Positions 9,943 to 18,725 of a DNA stretch of 64,000 bases are shown piece by piece; within the stretch, counting starts at the first letter, position 1; every line of letters begins with the position of its first letter. Both the position numbers and the translations under genes were made by a program. The notes beneath the pieces were generated by a model. It made no database searches, was not told the DNA's origin, and saw only the letters and a program-made list of their open reading frames with translations. Source of the DNA: Psychromonas sp. L1A2. GTDB lineage: Bacteria; Pseudomonadota; Gammaproteobacteria; Enterobacterales; Psychromonadaceae. The stretch covers positions 1,550,001 to 1,614,000 of the forward strand of contig NZ_WUAG01000002.1 in the NCBI RefSeq assembly GCF_009828855.1. The letters run 5' to 3'.

Positions 9943-9980
9943 TTACATCTATTTTGTTTTTTGTATGGAGTTCTGGCCCT

Positions 9981-10754
9981 ATGTTTCGTTATATCAGTGC
10001 GGGTTTTTTATCTGTTGCGATCCATTTTTTAATCTTTTCACCATTACTAGATCAACCAGTAATGGCACTGCCTCTCAGCCAGCAAACACAAAGCGTTAGC
10101 ATTAGTTTTGCGACGCCAGTAAAGCCTACACCAAAAAAAGTAGAAACGCCTGTTCCAGAGAAACCCCAACCAGTTGTCGAAACACCGACACCTAAAAAAG
10201 TTGAAACGAAAAAACCGGTTAAAAAAACAGTCAAAAAGCGTATCGTTAAACAAAAAACAGTCACTAAAAAAGTTAAAAAAGAAACGCCTAAAAAAGTCAT
10301 AGCAAAAGTTGAAAAGAAACCGGAACCCGTCAAGAAACCAACTGAAAAAGTAGTTGAGCCTAAAGAGCCGATTGCTAAAGCAGCACCGACTGAAACCAAA
10401 AAAGCACCGAAAGAAAAACTCACAGATAATAAACAACAAACTGTGAAAAAAAGTGATGGCTTACAAGAAAAACCACAACTGATACAAAAAAGCCGTTTTT
10501 TAAGTAAACCAACACCTCCTAAATACCCACGTTTAGCGAAACGTAAAGGCATAGAGGGAACGGTTACCTATGAAGTCTGGTTAGATGAAAAAGGCAAACA
10601 AGTGAAATTATTGCTGAAGGACTCATCAGGTGCAAAAGTGCTTGATGTAGCAGCTCTAAAAGCAATTAAAAAGTGGAAGTTTTCTCCTCATACCATCAAT
10701 GGCAAAAGTATCGCACACCGTATTTACATACCTATTAGCTTTAAACTGGATTAA
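9981..10754 (+). CDS. tonB: TonB energy-transducing protein
   Basis: Inner-membrane-anchored periplasm-spanning protein that passes proton-motive force from ExbBD to TonB-dependent outer-membrane receptors. It has an N-terminal membrane anchor (about residues 1-22), a long Pro/Lys-rich linker (about 40-165) full of KKP, EKP and PKK repeats, and a C-terminal TonB domain (PPKYPRLAKRKGIEG to PISFKLD). The ATG at 9981 (257 residues) was chosen over an upstream TTG at 9927: GGAG lies 10 bases before it, and the TTG would overlap the Fur-like site. It is followed after 2 bases by exbB. Confidence 0.9.
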   Translation: MFRYISAGFLSVAIHFLIFSPLLDQPVMALPLSQQTQSVSISFATPVKPTPKKVETPVPEKPQPVVETPTPKKVETKKPVKKTVKKRIVKQKTVTKKVKKETPKKVIAKVEKKPEPVKKPTEKVVEPKEPIAKAAPTETKKAPKEKLTDNKQQTVKKSDGLQEKPQLIQKSRFLSKPTPPKYPRLAKRKGIEGTVTYEVWLDEKGKQVKLLLKDSSGAKVLDVAALKAIKKWKFSPHTINGKSIAHRIYIPISFKLD

Positions 10755-10756
10755 CA

Positions 10757-11440
10757 ATGACTTTATTCAACATAGTACAAGAACAACTAGGCTTAATGAC
10801 TTGGCCTTTAATTATCTGCTCTCTATTAACACTGATGATCATTAGTGAACGTTTATTAAAACTATTGAGTTCAGGCTCATTAAGTAAGAAAGAAATAAAG
10901 AAGTTATTAACAGGACATAATCCAAAACAAAGCGAACAATTAGAATTACTTAGCCAACAACTAAAAACGGAAAATAACCTCGCTAAGCGTGGCATTGCAA
11001 TGCTATTTGCACACCAACATTTTAGTCAACAATTACGTGAAGATACGGCCAGTATTTGGGTACAAGATAAGCGTCAAGAATTACATAGCGGTTTAAAGCT
11101 ATTAGCTTTAATTGGTGTTATCAGCCCATTACTTGGTTTATTAGGGACCGTATTAGGGTTAATTGAAATGTTTAAAGCCATTGCATTAACGACTGGCTCT
11201 GTAACACCAAATGACTTAGCCGATGGCTTAGGTATTGCGATGCGTACAACAGCCGCTGGCTTATTAATTGCCTTACCTGCTATTTGTGGCGCACAGTTAT
11301 TAGGTCTATGGGCGAATAAAGTAACTTATCGTTTAGAGTTTACGCTTAACTTTTGTAATCTATGGTTACAAGGTGTGAGCTTCCCAGAACAGAAACGTGC
11401 AGCTAAAACGGCAATCAAAGCTGAGGAAGTAAAATCGTGA
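10757..11440 (+). CDS. exbB: TonB-system proton channel subunit ExbB
   Basis: A 227-residue inner-membrane protein of the MotA/TolQ/ExbB family. Hydrophobic segments are at about residues 10-30, 110-135 and 160-185. The conserved region LALIGVISPLLGLLGTVLGLIEMFKAIA and the ADGLGIAMRTTAAGLLIALPA stretch fit ExbB, which forms the pentameric proton channel around ExbD. The gene overlaps exbD by four bases (GTGA), indicating translational coupling within a tonB-exbB-exbD operon. Confidence 0.92.
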   Translation: MTLFNIVQEQLGLMTWPLIICSLLTLMIISERLLKLLSSGSLSKKEIKKLLTGHNPKQSEQLELLSQQLKTENNLAKRGIAMLFAHQHFSQQLREDTASIWVQDKRQELHSGLKLLALIGVISPLLGLLGTVLGLIEMFKAIALTTGSVTPNDLADGLGIAMRTTAAGLLIALPAICGAQLLGLWANKVTYRLEFTLNFCNLWLQGVSFPEQKRAAKTAIKAEEVKS

Positions 11441-11850
11441 TACGCAGTCAACGTCCAAATCAATCAGAGTTACCGCAGGTTGATCTTACTCCGTTATTGG
11501 ATATTATTTTTATTGTAATGGTATTTTTAATGCTCTCTGCAAATATTAAATTACAATCTTTACAAGTTGATTTACCAACAACAGATACAACAGCAGTGCA
11601 AGTCGTCGATAATAAAGCAGTGACCATTAACATACTAAGCTCAGAACCACATTGGGCGATTGATGGAGAAAAACTTCCAGACTGGTCAGTGTTTCAGCAA
11701 AAACTAATACAAATAGTACAAGAAAAGCCAGCAACACAATGGGTTATTGCTGCCGACAAAACCGCTGAAGTACAACACATGGTGAAATTATTAGGTTTTT
11801 TACAACAGCACAATATTCAAGCAACACAATTACTAATAGAAGAAGAGTAA
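11437..11850 (+). CDS. exbD: TonB-system subunit ExbD
   Basis: A 137-residue protein with one transmembrane helix near the N terminus. The essential membrane Asp is in the motif DLTPLLDIIFIVMVF (the second Asp of the motif), as in ExbD/TolR. The rest is a periplasmic domain. It starts at GTG inside the end of exbB. No hutBCD heme-permease genes follow it, in contrast to the vibrio tonB1 locus. Confidence 0.92.
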   Translation: MIRSQRPNQSELPQVDLTPLLDIIFIVMVFLMLSANIKLQSLQVDLPTTDTTAVQVVDNKAVTINILSSEPHWAIDGEKLPDWSVFQQKLIQIVQEKPATQWVIAADKTAEVQHMVKLLGFLQQHNIQATQLLIEEE

Positions 11851-11953
11851 TAAAAAAGAATTGTTTAGGTAGCGTCAAATTCAAAAACTGGCTAGATAAA
11901 ACAACCTTAACTTTCTCTCTGTAACGTTACTAACAAGTTAGATAGTCCATTAT

Positions 11954-12181
11954 TTAACTTGTTAGTAAATCGTCGCTAATCACTGTGATCACTAATGCTA
12001 GTGAGCTTAATAGTGAACTATCTATGATACTTTTATATAACGCCACTGAAAAAATCACCCAAAATATTTTTTCACCAATCGCCCCTTTTCCATGCCTGAT
12101 TATATAAAAAGTCATCGATAAAAAGACGAACAAAAGCACCACTAAACTTTCAGACAAGATTAATGATAAATAAACAGCCAA
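11954..12181 (-). CDS. Possible small membrane protein (doubtful)
   Basis: A 75-residue frame with two hydrophobic segments (about residues 3-27 and 37-68) in an otherwise empty 514-bp gap. It begins with TTG and has no clear ribosome-binding site, and I recognise no family. It may be a chance frame; the rest of the gap between exbD and the next gene shows nothing else. Confidence 0.25.
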   Translation of the reverse strand: MAVYLSLILSESLVVLLFVFLSMTFYIIRHGKGAIGEKIFWVIFSVALYKSIIDSSLLSSLALVITVISDDLLTS

Positions 12182-12364
12182 AGAACATCTAATTTCAATG
12201 AAAAACTATCTGCATTAGTTCCATCACTACGCTTTAAATCTAATTTTGATAACAAACTATTTAAAAAGTCATACAAATACTAACTTTTCGAACGCTTTGA
12301 CGTTAATATACTTATAATTAATCCACAGTTCATGGCGATAGCCTGTATTTAAAAGAGACTTAAA

Positions 12365-13141
12365 ATGACTAATAAAAATACTCAAACATTAAGCGCAGAA
12401 GCTTGTTTACAAGCAGCATCGGAATTATTAGCTCGCCGCGAGAGCAACAAAAAAGGTGGCATTTTACCTGATGCATGTCGTCCAACTAATTTTGAAGATG
12501 CACTTGCAATTCAAGCAGCAACCATTAAAGCCAGTGGTAAAAAAATAGCTGGTTGGAAATGTTTAGTTCCATTAAACCCAGAACAAATTATTGTTGGCCC
12601 TGTTTTAGAAGGCACAGTACAGCAAGGTAGCACCTGTTTCGTTAAATCAACAGAACCAGGCAAAACATTAATTGAACCTGAAATTGCATTTGTACTAGGT
12701 ACTGATTTACCAGCACGCCCAGAAGGGTACACAAACACAGAAGTAGACGCAGCTATTGCAACAACGCATATGGCATTAGAACTATTACAACGTCGCTATT
12801 TACCTAACGATGATCTAATCTTCGCTGACAGACAAGCAGATTGCTTATTAAACCAAGGTATATTTGTTGGTCCAGAAATAACGAAAGCACAAGCATACGA
12901 TGCGGCTGAAATTAAACTGTTTATCGATGACGCTAGTTATGAAGGCAAGCACCCTAACTTATCAGCTCAAGCACCAATCTACTGGTTCGTTGATTTCATG
13001 TGTAAAAATGGTTTAAACCTAGAAAAAGGCCAAGCTATTATTACTGGTTCTTATGCTGGCGCGATTGAAGTACCAATCAAATCAACAGAGATTAAATATG
13101 AAGGTTTAGGAAAGTATAACGTAGAGTTTAAAGCACTATAA
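12365..13141 (+). CDS. 2-keto-4-pentenoate hydratase family protein (FAH superfamily)
   Basis: A 258-residue protein resembling MhpD/DmpE hydratases, which add water to 2-hydroxypenta-2,4-dienoate in meta-cleavage pathways. The LIEPEIAFVLG segment carries the Glu pair expected to bind the divalent metal, and the FAH-type core continues through IFADRQADCLLNQGIFVG to AIITGSYAGAIEVP. No other aromatic-degradation gene is nearby, so it stands alone; it might instead be a related decarboxylase or act on another 2-keto acid. A hairpin follows the stop. Confidence 0.72.
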   Translation: MTNKNTQTLSAEACLQAASELLARRESNKKGGILPDACRPTNFEDALAIQAATIKASGKKIAGWKCLVPLNPEQIIVGPVLEGTVQQGSTCFVKSTEPGKTLIEPEIAFVLGTDLPARPEGYTNTEVDAAIATTHMALELLQRRYLPNDDLIFADRQADCLLNQGIFVGPEITKAQAYDAAEIKLFIDDASYEGKHPNLSAQAPIYWFVDFMCKNGLNLEKGQAIITGSYAGAIEVPIKSTEIKYEGLGKYNVEFKAL

Positions 13142-13154
13142 AATAGTCTTTGAA

Positions 13155-13183
13155 AGGTGTCTGTGATTGTTTATCAGACACCT
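13155..13183 (+). terminator. Hairpin after the hydratase gene
   Basis: AGGTGTCTG and CAGACACCT form a 9-bp perfect stem 13 bases after the stop codon. There is no proper T-tract, so it may be a weak terminator or an RNA-stabilising hairpin. Confidence 0.45.
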
Positions 13184-13257
13184 AATTAGCTTTAAATTAA
13201 ACACTTATATGATTCAGTATTTTTTTTAAAAAATAACCAACTAATACAACAATATAA

Positions 13258-13800
13258 TTAAAAACTCCACTGTACACTCATCAGTAAAATACCAGGTAAT
13301 ATTACCCCACCTTCGACACCAAAATAATCAGTAAAGTTGTATTGAGCAGCATGATAAATATATGGGGCAAAAGCAAGACCTGTATTGTCTTTCATATCTT
13401 GATAAAAGCCATCATCACCACAGTTATCAAAAGCATCTATAAAAAACTCACCAGCATAAGTATAAACACCTTTAATCACCAACTTATCATTAATTCGATA
13501 CCAATCTTTACGAACACCTAACAACGCACAGCGATTATTTTGACTGTTGATAAAGGTACCAACTAATATACTGTAATCAGAATCAGCATTAAGCTTACGC
13601 TCTATAGAAAAGTATTGATTATTAAAGTATTGAGTTGAATCTGAATCCGGTGGAAGTGCATGGTACAGAAATGATCCCGTATTAACTGAGAATAAATCGA
13701 AGGGATTAGCCATTATGGAAGGCGTTGACAAAACACCTGATAAAAGAATTAAGAAAAGTCTTAAACGAACAAACAATATATTTTGCAAATTAAATTCCAT
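13258..13800 (-). CDS. Putative small outer-membrane beta-barrel protein, unknown function
   Basis: A 180-residue protein with a hydrophobic export signal (about residues 10-31, ending near SIMAN). The mature part has alternating strand-like segments and two likely disulfide cysteines (in NRCALLG and FDNCGDDG). It ends in SVQWSF, a C-terminal aromatic residue typical of barrels recognised by the BAM complex. I do not recognise the family; PagP-like or LpxR-like lipid-modifying barrels have similar size, but no active-site signature is visible. It is flanked by unrelated genes. Confidence 0.55.
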   Translation of the reverse strand: MEFNLQNILFVRLRLFLILLSGVLSTPSIMANPFDLFSVNTGSFLYHALPPDSDSTQYFNNQYFSIERKLNADSDYSILVGTFINSQNNRCALLGVRKDWYRINDKLVIKGVYTYAGEFFIDAFDNCGDDGFYQDMKDNTGLAFAPYIYHAAQYNFTDYFGVEGGVILPGILLMSVQWSF

Positions 13801-13921
13801 TTATAGCAAGTAGATGAATTTATTATAAAAGTAAAGTTTTCATATTCCATTTATCTGTTACTTAAAATAATAGTGTAAACATAAAAAATAATTATCCAGA
13901 CTATACTACTGTACTTAATAT

Positions 13922-14800
13922 TCAACGTTTCTTTAGCGCCTTTTTAAAAGAAAAACCGGTTACCAAAATAGTGCCGATAATAACTAACGAAGCCCCTAAT
14001 AAAGTATTTAAGCCGATTGCTTCCTCTAAAAAAAGATGCCCCCACACAATTCCAAATAACGGCACTAAAAAAGTAACTGACAATGCAGAAGCAGGACCGT
14101 CATCTTTCACCAATCGAAAATATAATAAATAAGCAAAGCTAGTACATACAATACCCAGTGCTAATACAGACAGACTAATTGGTAAAGAGATAGGATCTCG
14201 TATCGGTATAAGAGGCAATAAAGGCAACACTATAATAACCGCCGCCCACAAGCTGCCATGCGCATTTTCAAAGGGAGCAACAACTGGAGCGACTTTAGTA
14301 TAATTAGCTGAAACACTATACATAAAAGCAGCTAATAAGCAGGCGGAAATAGCCAATAAACCTTGTTCTCCAAGCGCTAATGCCTGCTGCCCTACCAAAA
14401 CACAAACACCTAACATACCAATTAACAATCCCACACTTGCTTTCACTTTTAAGCGCTCTTTTTGCCACACACTAGCAATCACAGCACCAAATAAGGGTGC
14501 AGTAGAGTTCAGAATAGCCAAAGTAGACGCATTTAAAGTCTGTGCAGCATAAGCAAACATTAAAAAAGGCAGTGCGGTATTAAAAGCACCGATAATAAAA
14601 AAGTGTTTAGCGTGGGATAAAAAGGATAATTTTCGACGTAAATAAAAACTAATTAATAACAAGCATAACGCAGCTGCTAATACTCTTCCTTCAATTAAAA
14701 AGACAGGTCCTAAGCTACTTGCTGTAAGGCGCATAAATAAGAACGATCCCCCCCAAATCGCAGCTAATAACACTAATCGTAAGACACTCGCTAACGACAT
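13922..14800 (-). CDS. EamA/DMT-family transporter
   Basis: A 292-residue membrane protein with about ten transmembrane helices arranged as two EamA repeats (about residues 5-135 and 150-282). The first repeat starts LAAIWGGSFLFMRL, a common start for RhaT/YdcZ-like drug/metabolite exporters. The substrate is unknown. AGGA precedes the ATG at good spacing. It diverges from the small gene at 14884. Confidence 0.85.
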   Translation of the reverse strand: MSLASVLRLVLLAAIWGGSFLFMRLTASSLGPVFLIEGRVLAAALCLLLISFYLRRKLSFLSHAKHFFIIGAFNTALPFLMFAYAAQTLNASTLAILNSTAPLFGAVIASVWQKERLKVKASVGLLIGMLGVCVLVGQQALALGEQGLLAISACLLAAFMYSVSANYTKVAPVVAPFENAHGSLWAAVIIVLPLLPLIPIRDPISLPISLSVLALGIVCTSFAYLLYFRLVKDDGPASALSVTFLVPLFGIVWGHLFLEEAIGLNTLLGASLVIIGTILVTGFSFKKALKKR

Positions 14801-14883
14801 ACTTCTTCTTCCTTGAATAAAGTTTTAACTAAGCAAAACGATGTGAGACACTGTTCTAAGTATAAATAAACGAAGGAGATAAC

Positions 14884-15102
14884 ATGCTAATTTTTTATAT
14901 AATTTGTGGCGTACTCGTATTTGCAGGATCAGGTTTATTCATGCACCTCAATCGTTTAGCAATATACCGCCGTCGTATTATCCGCCAATTAGCGGCTAAC
15001 AGTAAACAAACGCCAGTCATACTATCAGAATCACAAGAACAAAAAATAAAACAAAACTTTCTAAAAGGCCTCAGTGTTAAGGAATGCTACAAGGAATTAT
15101 AA
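14884..15102 (+). CDS. Small single-span membrane protein, unknown
   Basis: A 72-residue protein with one N-terminal transmembrane helix (about residues 2-23) and a basic cytoplasmic tail (YRRRIIRQLA). A strong ribosome-binding site (AAGGAG, 6 bases before the ATG) supports it as real. No family recognised. It stands alone between the EamA gene and a cupin gene. Confidence 0.6.
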   Translation: MLIFYIICGVLVFAGSGLFMHLNRLAIYRRRIIRQLAANSKQTPVILSESQEQKIKQNFLKGLSVKECYKEL

Positions 15103-15131
15103 CTTAGTACTGCCAATAATGAACCGATGAG

Positions 15132-15443
15132 TTAGACACTACCTTCTGACTCAATCACCAATATCCTTGCTTCTCCTTTAGGGCGAGCAACATGCTCTGT
15201 GCCAATAGACGCATAAAAAATATCACCTGAATTAAGAATGCAAGATTGCTCAATTTCATTTTCTTTATAAAACATTTCAACAACCCCATCTAACACCACA
15301 AACACTTCTTGGTCATCGTTTACGTGCCATTTATAGGCTTTGTCTGTCCAATGTAAACGGGTAGTAATGCCATTCATATTAGCAATGTCTTTTGCGCCCC
15401 AAGCGGCATCTGACTTGAATTCCTTGCCTCTGGTTATTTCCAT
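15132..15443 (-). CDS. Single-domain cupin protein
   Basis: A 103-residue small cupin. Motif 1 is degenerate (HVNDDQEVFVVLDGVVEMFY) and motif 2 is GDIFYASIGTEHVARPKGEARIL; together they supply His and Glu residues that could bind a metal. The function cannot be told from sequence. AGGA lies 7 bases before the ATG. It may be co-transcribed with the membrane-protein gene upstream (15522-15851). Confidence 0.72.
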   Translation of the reverse strand: MEITRGKEFKSDAAWGAKDIANMNGITTRLHWTDKAYKWHVNDDQEVFVVLDGVVEMFYKENEIEQSCILNSGDIFYASIGTEHVARPKGEARILVIESEGSV

Positions 15444-15521
15444 TTAAATTCCTTTTTAATTCTAACCTAATGATTTATTTAGGTTTTACTTTATCCCATT
15501 ACTATTATTTATTATCCAGCA

Positions 15522-15851
15522 CTATTCTTTATCTTTTTTATCTTCAAGCAGCCCAGCTATTGGTTCTTTATTATTATCCTCACCATCAGTTTTCACCCAT
15601 TCAGCTTCTGAATCAATAATATCTTTATCTCTCGCACCTTTCTTAATATTGACTAACCCGACAAGTAAAAAGCCATTAGCAAAAACGGAGATAAAAGCGG
15701 TAGGAAAAATAAGAATACGAGGAGCAAAAAATAAAAGAAGAATGCCAATAATAATTGTACCAAAACAAAAACCTATCCATGCAATGCCGGCTGCAATAGC
15801 GAGAACCCATAACATGATGCCGACAATGAGTTGTATCCAACCTAATATCAT
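15522..15851 (-). CDS. Small membrane protein, unknown
   Basis: A 109-residue protein with two or three close hydrophobic segments over residues 1-70 and a charged, acidic/lysine-rich tail (KKGARDKDII and EDKKDKE). The frame fits the local codon use, but no good ribosome-binding site is seen before the ATG. No family recognised. The 15852-16165 gap upstream holds only AT-rich promoter-type sequence. Confidence 0.5.
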   Translation of the reverse strand: MILGWIQLIVGIMLWVLAIAAGIAWIGFCFGTIIIGILLLFFAPRILIFPTAFISVFANGFLLVGLVNIKKGARDKDIIDSEAEWVKTDGEDNNKEPIAGLLEDKKDKE

Positions 15852-16180
15852 AAAAATAACCTAATCGAATAAAATACAAAATAAGATAAAAAGCAGCTTA
15901 GTAAAATAAAGCTACGTCACTTTGGTTGACCATAACAACCTGAAAGTTTTAATCAATGCACAATCAAGTTAATTTAGTTACGAATAAAATAAAAAGCATA
16001 CAATGGGTAGAATTAATCAAAAAAAGGCATTAATTACTCGCTGTTTTTAGATTCGAATAAATCAAATAATTTAAGTCTTTATTCACTTAGTTTTTTAAAA
16101 CCATCAATTGATCCTCCTCATAACGTAACTGTGACACAAACACTACACTGAGGAACTCTTTATTATTGTTCGAGGTTAAC

Positions 16181-17845
16181 TTGTATTTAGACCAATTCAC
16201 CATGTTATTAGCTGTTTTTGAACGTGCCGCACTAATGCTAATGGCACTTTTTCTACTCACTAGAACTCAGCTTTTCCAAAAAATCATCAGTAAACGTCAA
16301 CGTAACCCCAAAGAAATTACCATTATCCTATTATTATTTGTTTGCTTTGCTGTATTCAGTACTTACACCGGCATTAATGTTTATGGCTCCGTGGTTAATG
16401 TAAGAATCATCGCCATTATTTGTGGTGGTATTTTATTTGGCCCCTGGGTTGGGATTGCAGCAGGGTTGATCTCAGGTGTCCACCGGTATTGGATAGACAT
16501 CGATGGACCAACATCACTCGCGTGTCTTATTACCAGTATTCTAGCTGGGTTACTTGCAACCTGGATCCACCAGCGTTGTGATAAAAAAAATTATGCAAAG
16601 TATGGTATTGCCGCAGGTATGTTCTGTGAACTACTCACTATGATATTAATTTTGTTACTTAACAAAAATTCAGCATTAGCTATCTCAATCGTTGAACAAA
16701 TCTCAATCCCAATGATCGCAGGCACCTTATGCATTGGTTTAATCATTACTTTAGTGCAAAGTATTGATGATGAAAAAGATAAAGTAGCAGCACTACAAGC
16801 TAAACAAGCGCTTAATATTGCGAATAAAACCCTGCCTCATTTTCGAAAAAATGATCGTGATTCTTTAGTTAAAGTCTGTGAAATTATTAAACAAGAAACA
16901 GGCGCTGATGCCGTTGCCATCACCGATACTCGTAATGTAAAAGCTTATGTAGGGGTCGGTGAAGAAAACTTTCTCGATTCTCACCATCAAATAAGTTACA
17001 TGACACAACAAGCAGTGGACTTAGGTAAACAGATAATTAACAACAACCTCAATGTACATGAGTTTCATTCACTATTAATTATCCCGTTATGGGGAAATGG
17101 CAAAGTAACAGGCACACTCAAGATTTTCTACTGTCAGCCACATCAAATTCGCCATGCTTTACGTGAAATGGCCATTGGTCTTTCTCATTTAATTTCAACA
17201 CAAATCGAAGTCTCTAACATGGAACAACTTAAAACAATGGCCAGTAAAGCTGAGTTTTCGGCTTTACAAAATAAAATCAATCCTCATTTTTTATTTAATG
17301 CACTGAATGCAATTTCTACACTCGTGCGGATTAAACCAGATCAAGCGCGGCAGCTAATCGCTAACCTAGCCAACTTTCTACGGTTCAACTTAGAAAAAGG
17401 CGATGAATTAATTGATATTCAAGAAGAGATTCAACAAGTACAAGATTACGTCGCTATCGAACAAGCGCGTTTTGGTAATAAACTAACGGTAGTATTTGAT
17501 ATCGACCCTGTGCATATCAAAATTCCTTCTCTACTTATTCAACCACTAGTTGAAAATGCTATTCAACATGGCATTGTTCCTTCTCGTGCACCAGGAACAG
17601 TGATCATTTCAGTGAAGCAACAAGAAGATACAGTAAAAGTAACGGTTGCAGATACGGGCGTAGGTATAAAAACAGAAATCATTGAGCATATTTACCAAGG
17701 TTCTATGGGTAGTAATCACATAGGAATGGTTAATGTACATCAACGTGTTGGTCTACTTTACGGTTCAGGCCTAACTATTCAACGTCAAGATATTGGTACC
17801 TCCGTTTCTTTCTATGCCAATGATACTCAGGAGAAAACATGCTAA
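16181..17845 (+). CDS. pyrS: Sensor histidine kinase PyrS (YpdA), LytS family
   Basis: Membrane kinase that in E. coli senses extracellular pyruvate with PyrR. Order: a 5TM_5TMR_LYT membrane region (about residues 5-200), a GAF domain (about 215-345), a His-kinase segment with phospho-acceptor His369 in KINPHFLFNAL, and an HATPase domain (LVENAIQHG, DTGVGI). The start segment MLLAVFERAALML and the IHS/HSLLIIPLW and GTLKIFYC stretches match YpdA better than BtsS. The TTG at 16181 was chosen because GAGG lies 5 bases upstream and it gives the family N-terminal length; a TTG at 16166 or ATG at 16202 is possible. It overlaps pyrR by 7 bases. Confidence 0.86.
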   Translation: MYLDQFTMLLAVFERAALMLMALFLLTRTQLFQKIISKRQRNPKEITIILLLFVCFAVFSTYTGINVYGSVVNVRIIAIICGGILFGPWVGIAAGLISGVHRYWIDIDGPTSLACLITSILAGLLATWIHQRCDKKNYAKYGIAAGMFCELLTMILILLLNKNSALAISIVEQISIPMIAGTLCIGLIITLVQSIDDEKDKVAALQAKQALNIANKTLPHFRKNDRDSLVKVCEIIKQETGADAVAITDTRNVKAYVGVGEENFLDSHHQISYMTQQAVDLGKQIINNNLNVHEFHSLLIIPLWGNGKVTGTLKIFYCQPHQIRHALREMAIGLSHLISTQIEVSNMEQLKTMASKAEFSALQNKINPHFLFNALNAISTLVRIKPDQARQLIANLANFLRFNLEKGDELIDIQEEIQQVQDYVAIEQARFGNKLTVVFDIDPVHIKIPSLLIQPLVENAIQHGIVPSRAPGTVIISVKQQEDTVKVTVADTGVGIKTEIIEHIYQGSMGSNHIGMVNVHQRVGLLYGSGLTIQRQDIGTSVSFYANDTQEKTC

Positions 17846-18564
17846 AAGCGATCATCGTTGAAGATGAATATCTAGCCCGTGAAGAGCTTAACTACCTCAT
17901 TAACACCTATAGTCGAATTGAAGTAATAGAATCCTTTGACGATGGTTTAGCGGCCTTTACTTACCTGCAAAGTAATACGGTTGATATTGTATTTCTTGAT
18001 ATCAACATTCCTTCTATCAACGGGATGTTATTAGCGCGTAATATCCATCAATTCGCGCAACCTCCGCAAATTGTGTTTACCACGGCCTATAAAGAACATG
18101 CATTAGAAGCTTTCGAACTAGAAGCATTTGATTACTTACTCAAACCCTTGGATGAACAACGCGTACAACGACTGTTAATGAAGCTTGAAGCGCATGCATC
18201 TTCCTTGATAACTGACGATCCGATACAAGCTTCCTCTAATACTATTAACCTATCCCGAGATAACCGTATAAGGGTAATGCCGATCGATGACATTATTTAC
18301 GCAGAGGCTAAAGAAAAACTCACTGAAGTGCATACAGAAGAAGGTATTTTTATTGCCCCTTATAATATTAGCGAGCTAGTCAATAAACTACCAGTACGCC
18401 AATTTTTTCGTTGTCATCGCTCTTACTGCGTAAACCTAAAACGTATAGAAGAGATCATCCCTTGGGTAAATAGTACCTACTTACTTAAATTTCATCATCA
18501 CCCGACTAAAGTATCAGTCAGTAGAGGCAATATAAAAGAGTTTCGAAAAATAATGAGTTTGTAA
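17839..18564 (+). CDS. pyrR: LytTR response regulator PyrR (YpdB)
   Basis: A 241-residue response regulator: receiver domain (about residues 1-120) with acidic pocket VEDE and phospho-acceptor Asp54 in FLDINIPS, then a LytTR DNA-binding domain (about 140-240) with FFRCHRSYCVN and VSRGNIKEF. It closely resembles E. coli YpdB, whose sole strong target is yhjX. It overlaps the pyrS 3' end by 7 bases. The probable target gene lies immediately downstream with a direct-repeat operator between. Confidence 0.88.
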   Translation: MLKAIIVEDEYLAREELNYLINTYSRIEVIESFDDGLAAFTYLQSNTVDIVFLDINIPSINGMLLARNIHQFAQPPQIVFTTAYKEHALEAFELEAFDYLLKPLDEQRVQRLLMKLEAHASSLITDDPIQASSNTINLSRDNRIRVMPIDDIIYAEAKEKLTEVHTEEGIFIAPYNISELVNKLPVRQFFRCHRSYCVNLKRIEEIIPWVNSTYLLKFHHHPTKVSVSRGNIKEFRKIMSL

Positions 18565-18579
18565 TTCATACCCAAATAA

Positions 18580-18610
18580 TGCAATTCATGGTGACTGAAT
18601 TGCATTTCAT
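18580..18610 (+). promoter_or_regulatory. PyrR (YpdB)-type direct-repeat operator of yhjX
   Basis: TGCAATTCAT at 18580-18589 and TGCATTTCAT at 18601-18610 are separated by exactly 11 bases. The E. coli YpdB site is known as two GGCATTTCAT repeats with an 11-base spacer; the matches here are 8 and 9 of 10. The site ends about 115 bases before the yhjX ATG, a usual activator distance. Confidence 0.75.
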
Positions 18611-18725
18611 TTTTTACTTTCCCACACATATTGTAATGTTTTATAAAAGTTGTACTTTGAACCCATCAGAAGCGAGAAAATCGCCTTCAACCCATTTAAT
18701 ATTTTAAACTTTTGGAGTTCACATT

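Noticed and set aside
10047-10552. Long antisense frames opposite tonB
   Set aside because: Created by the Lys/Pro repeat composition of tonB; the proteins would be runs of Phe/Arg or Ser/Gly without family or ribosome-binding site.
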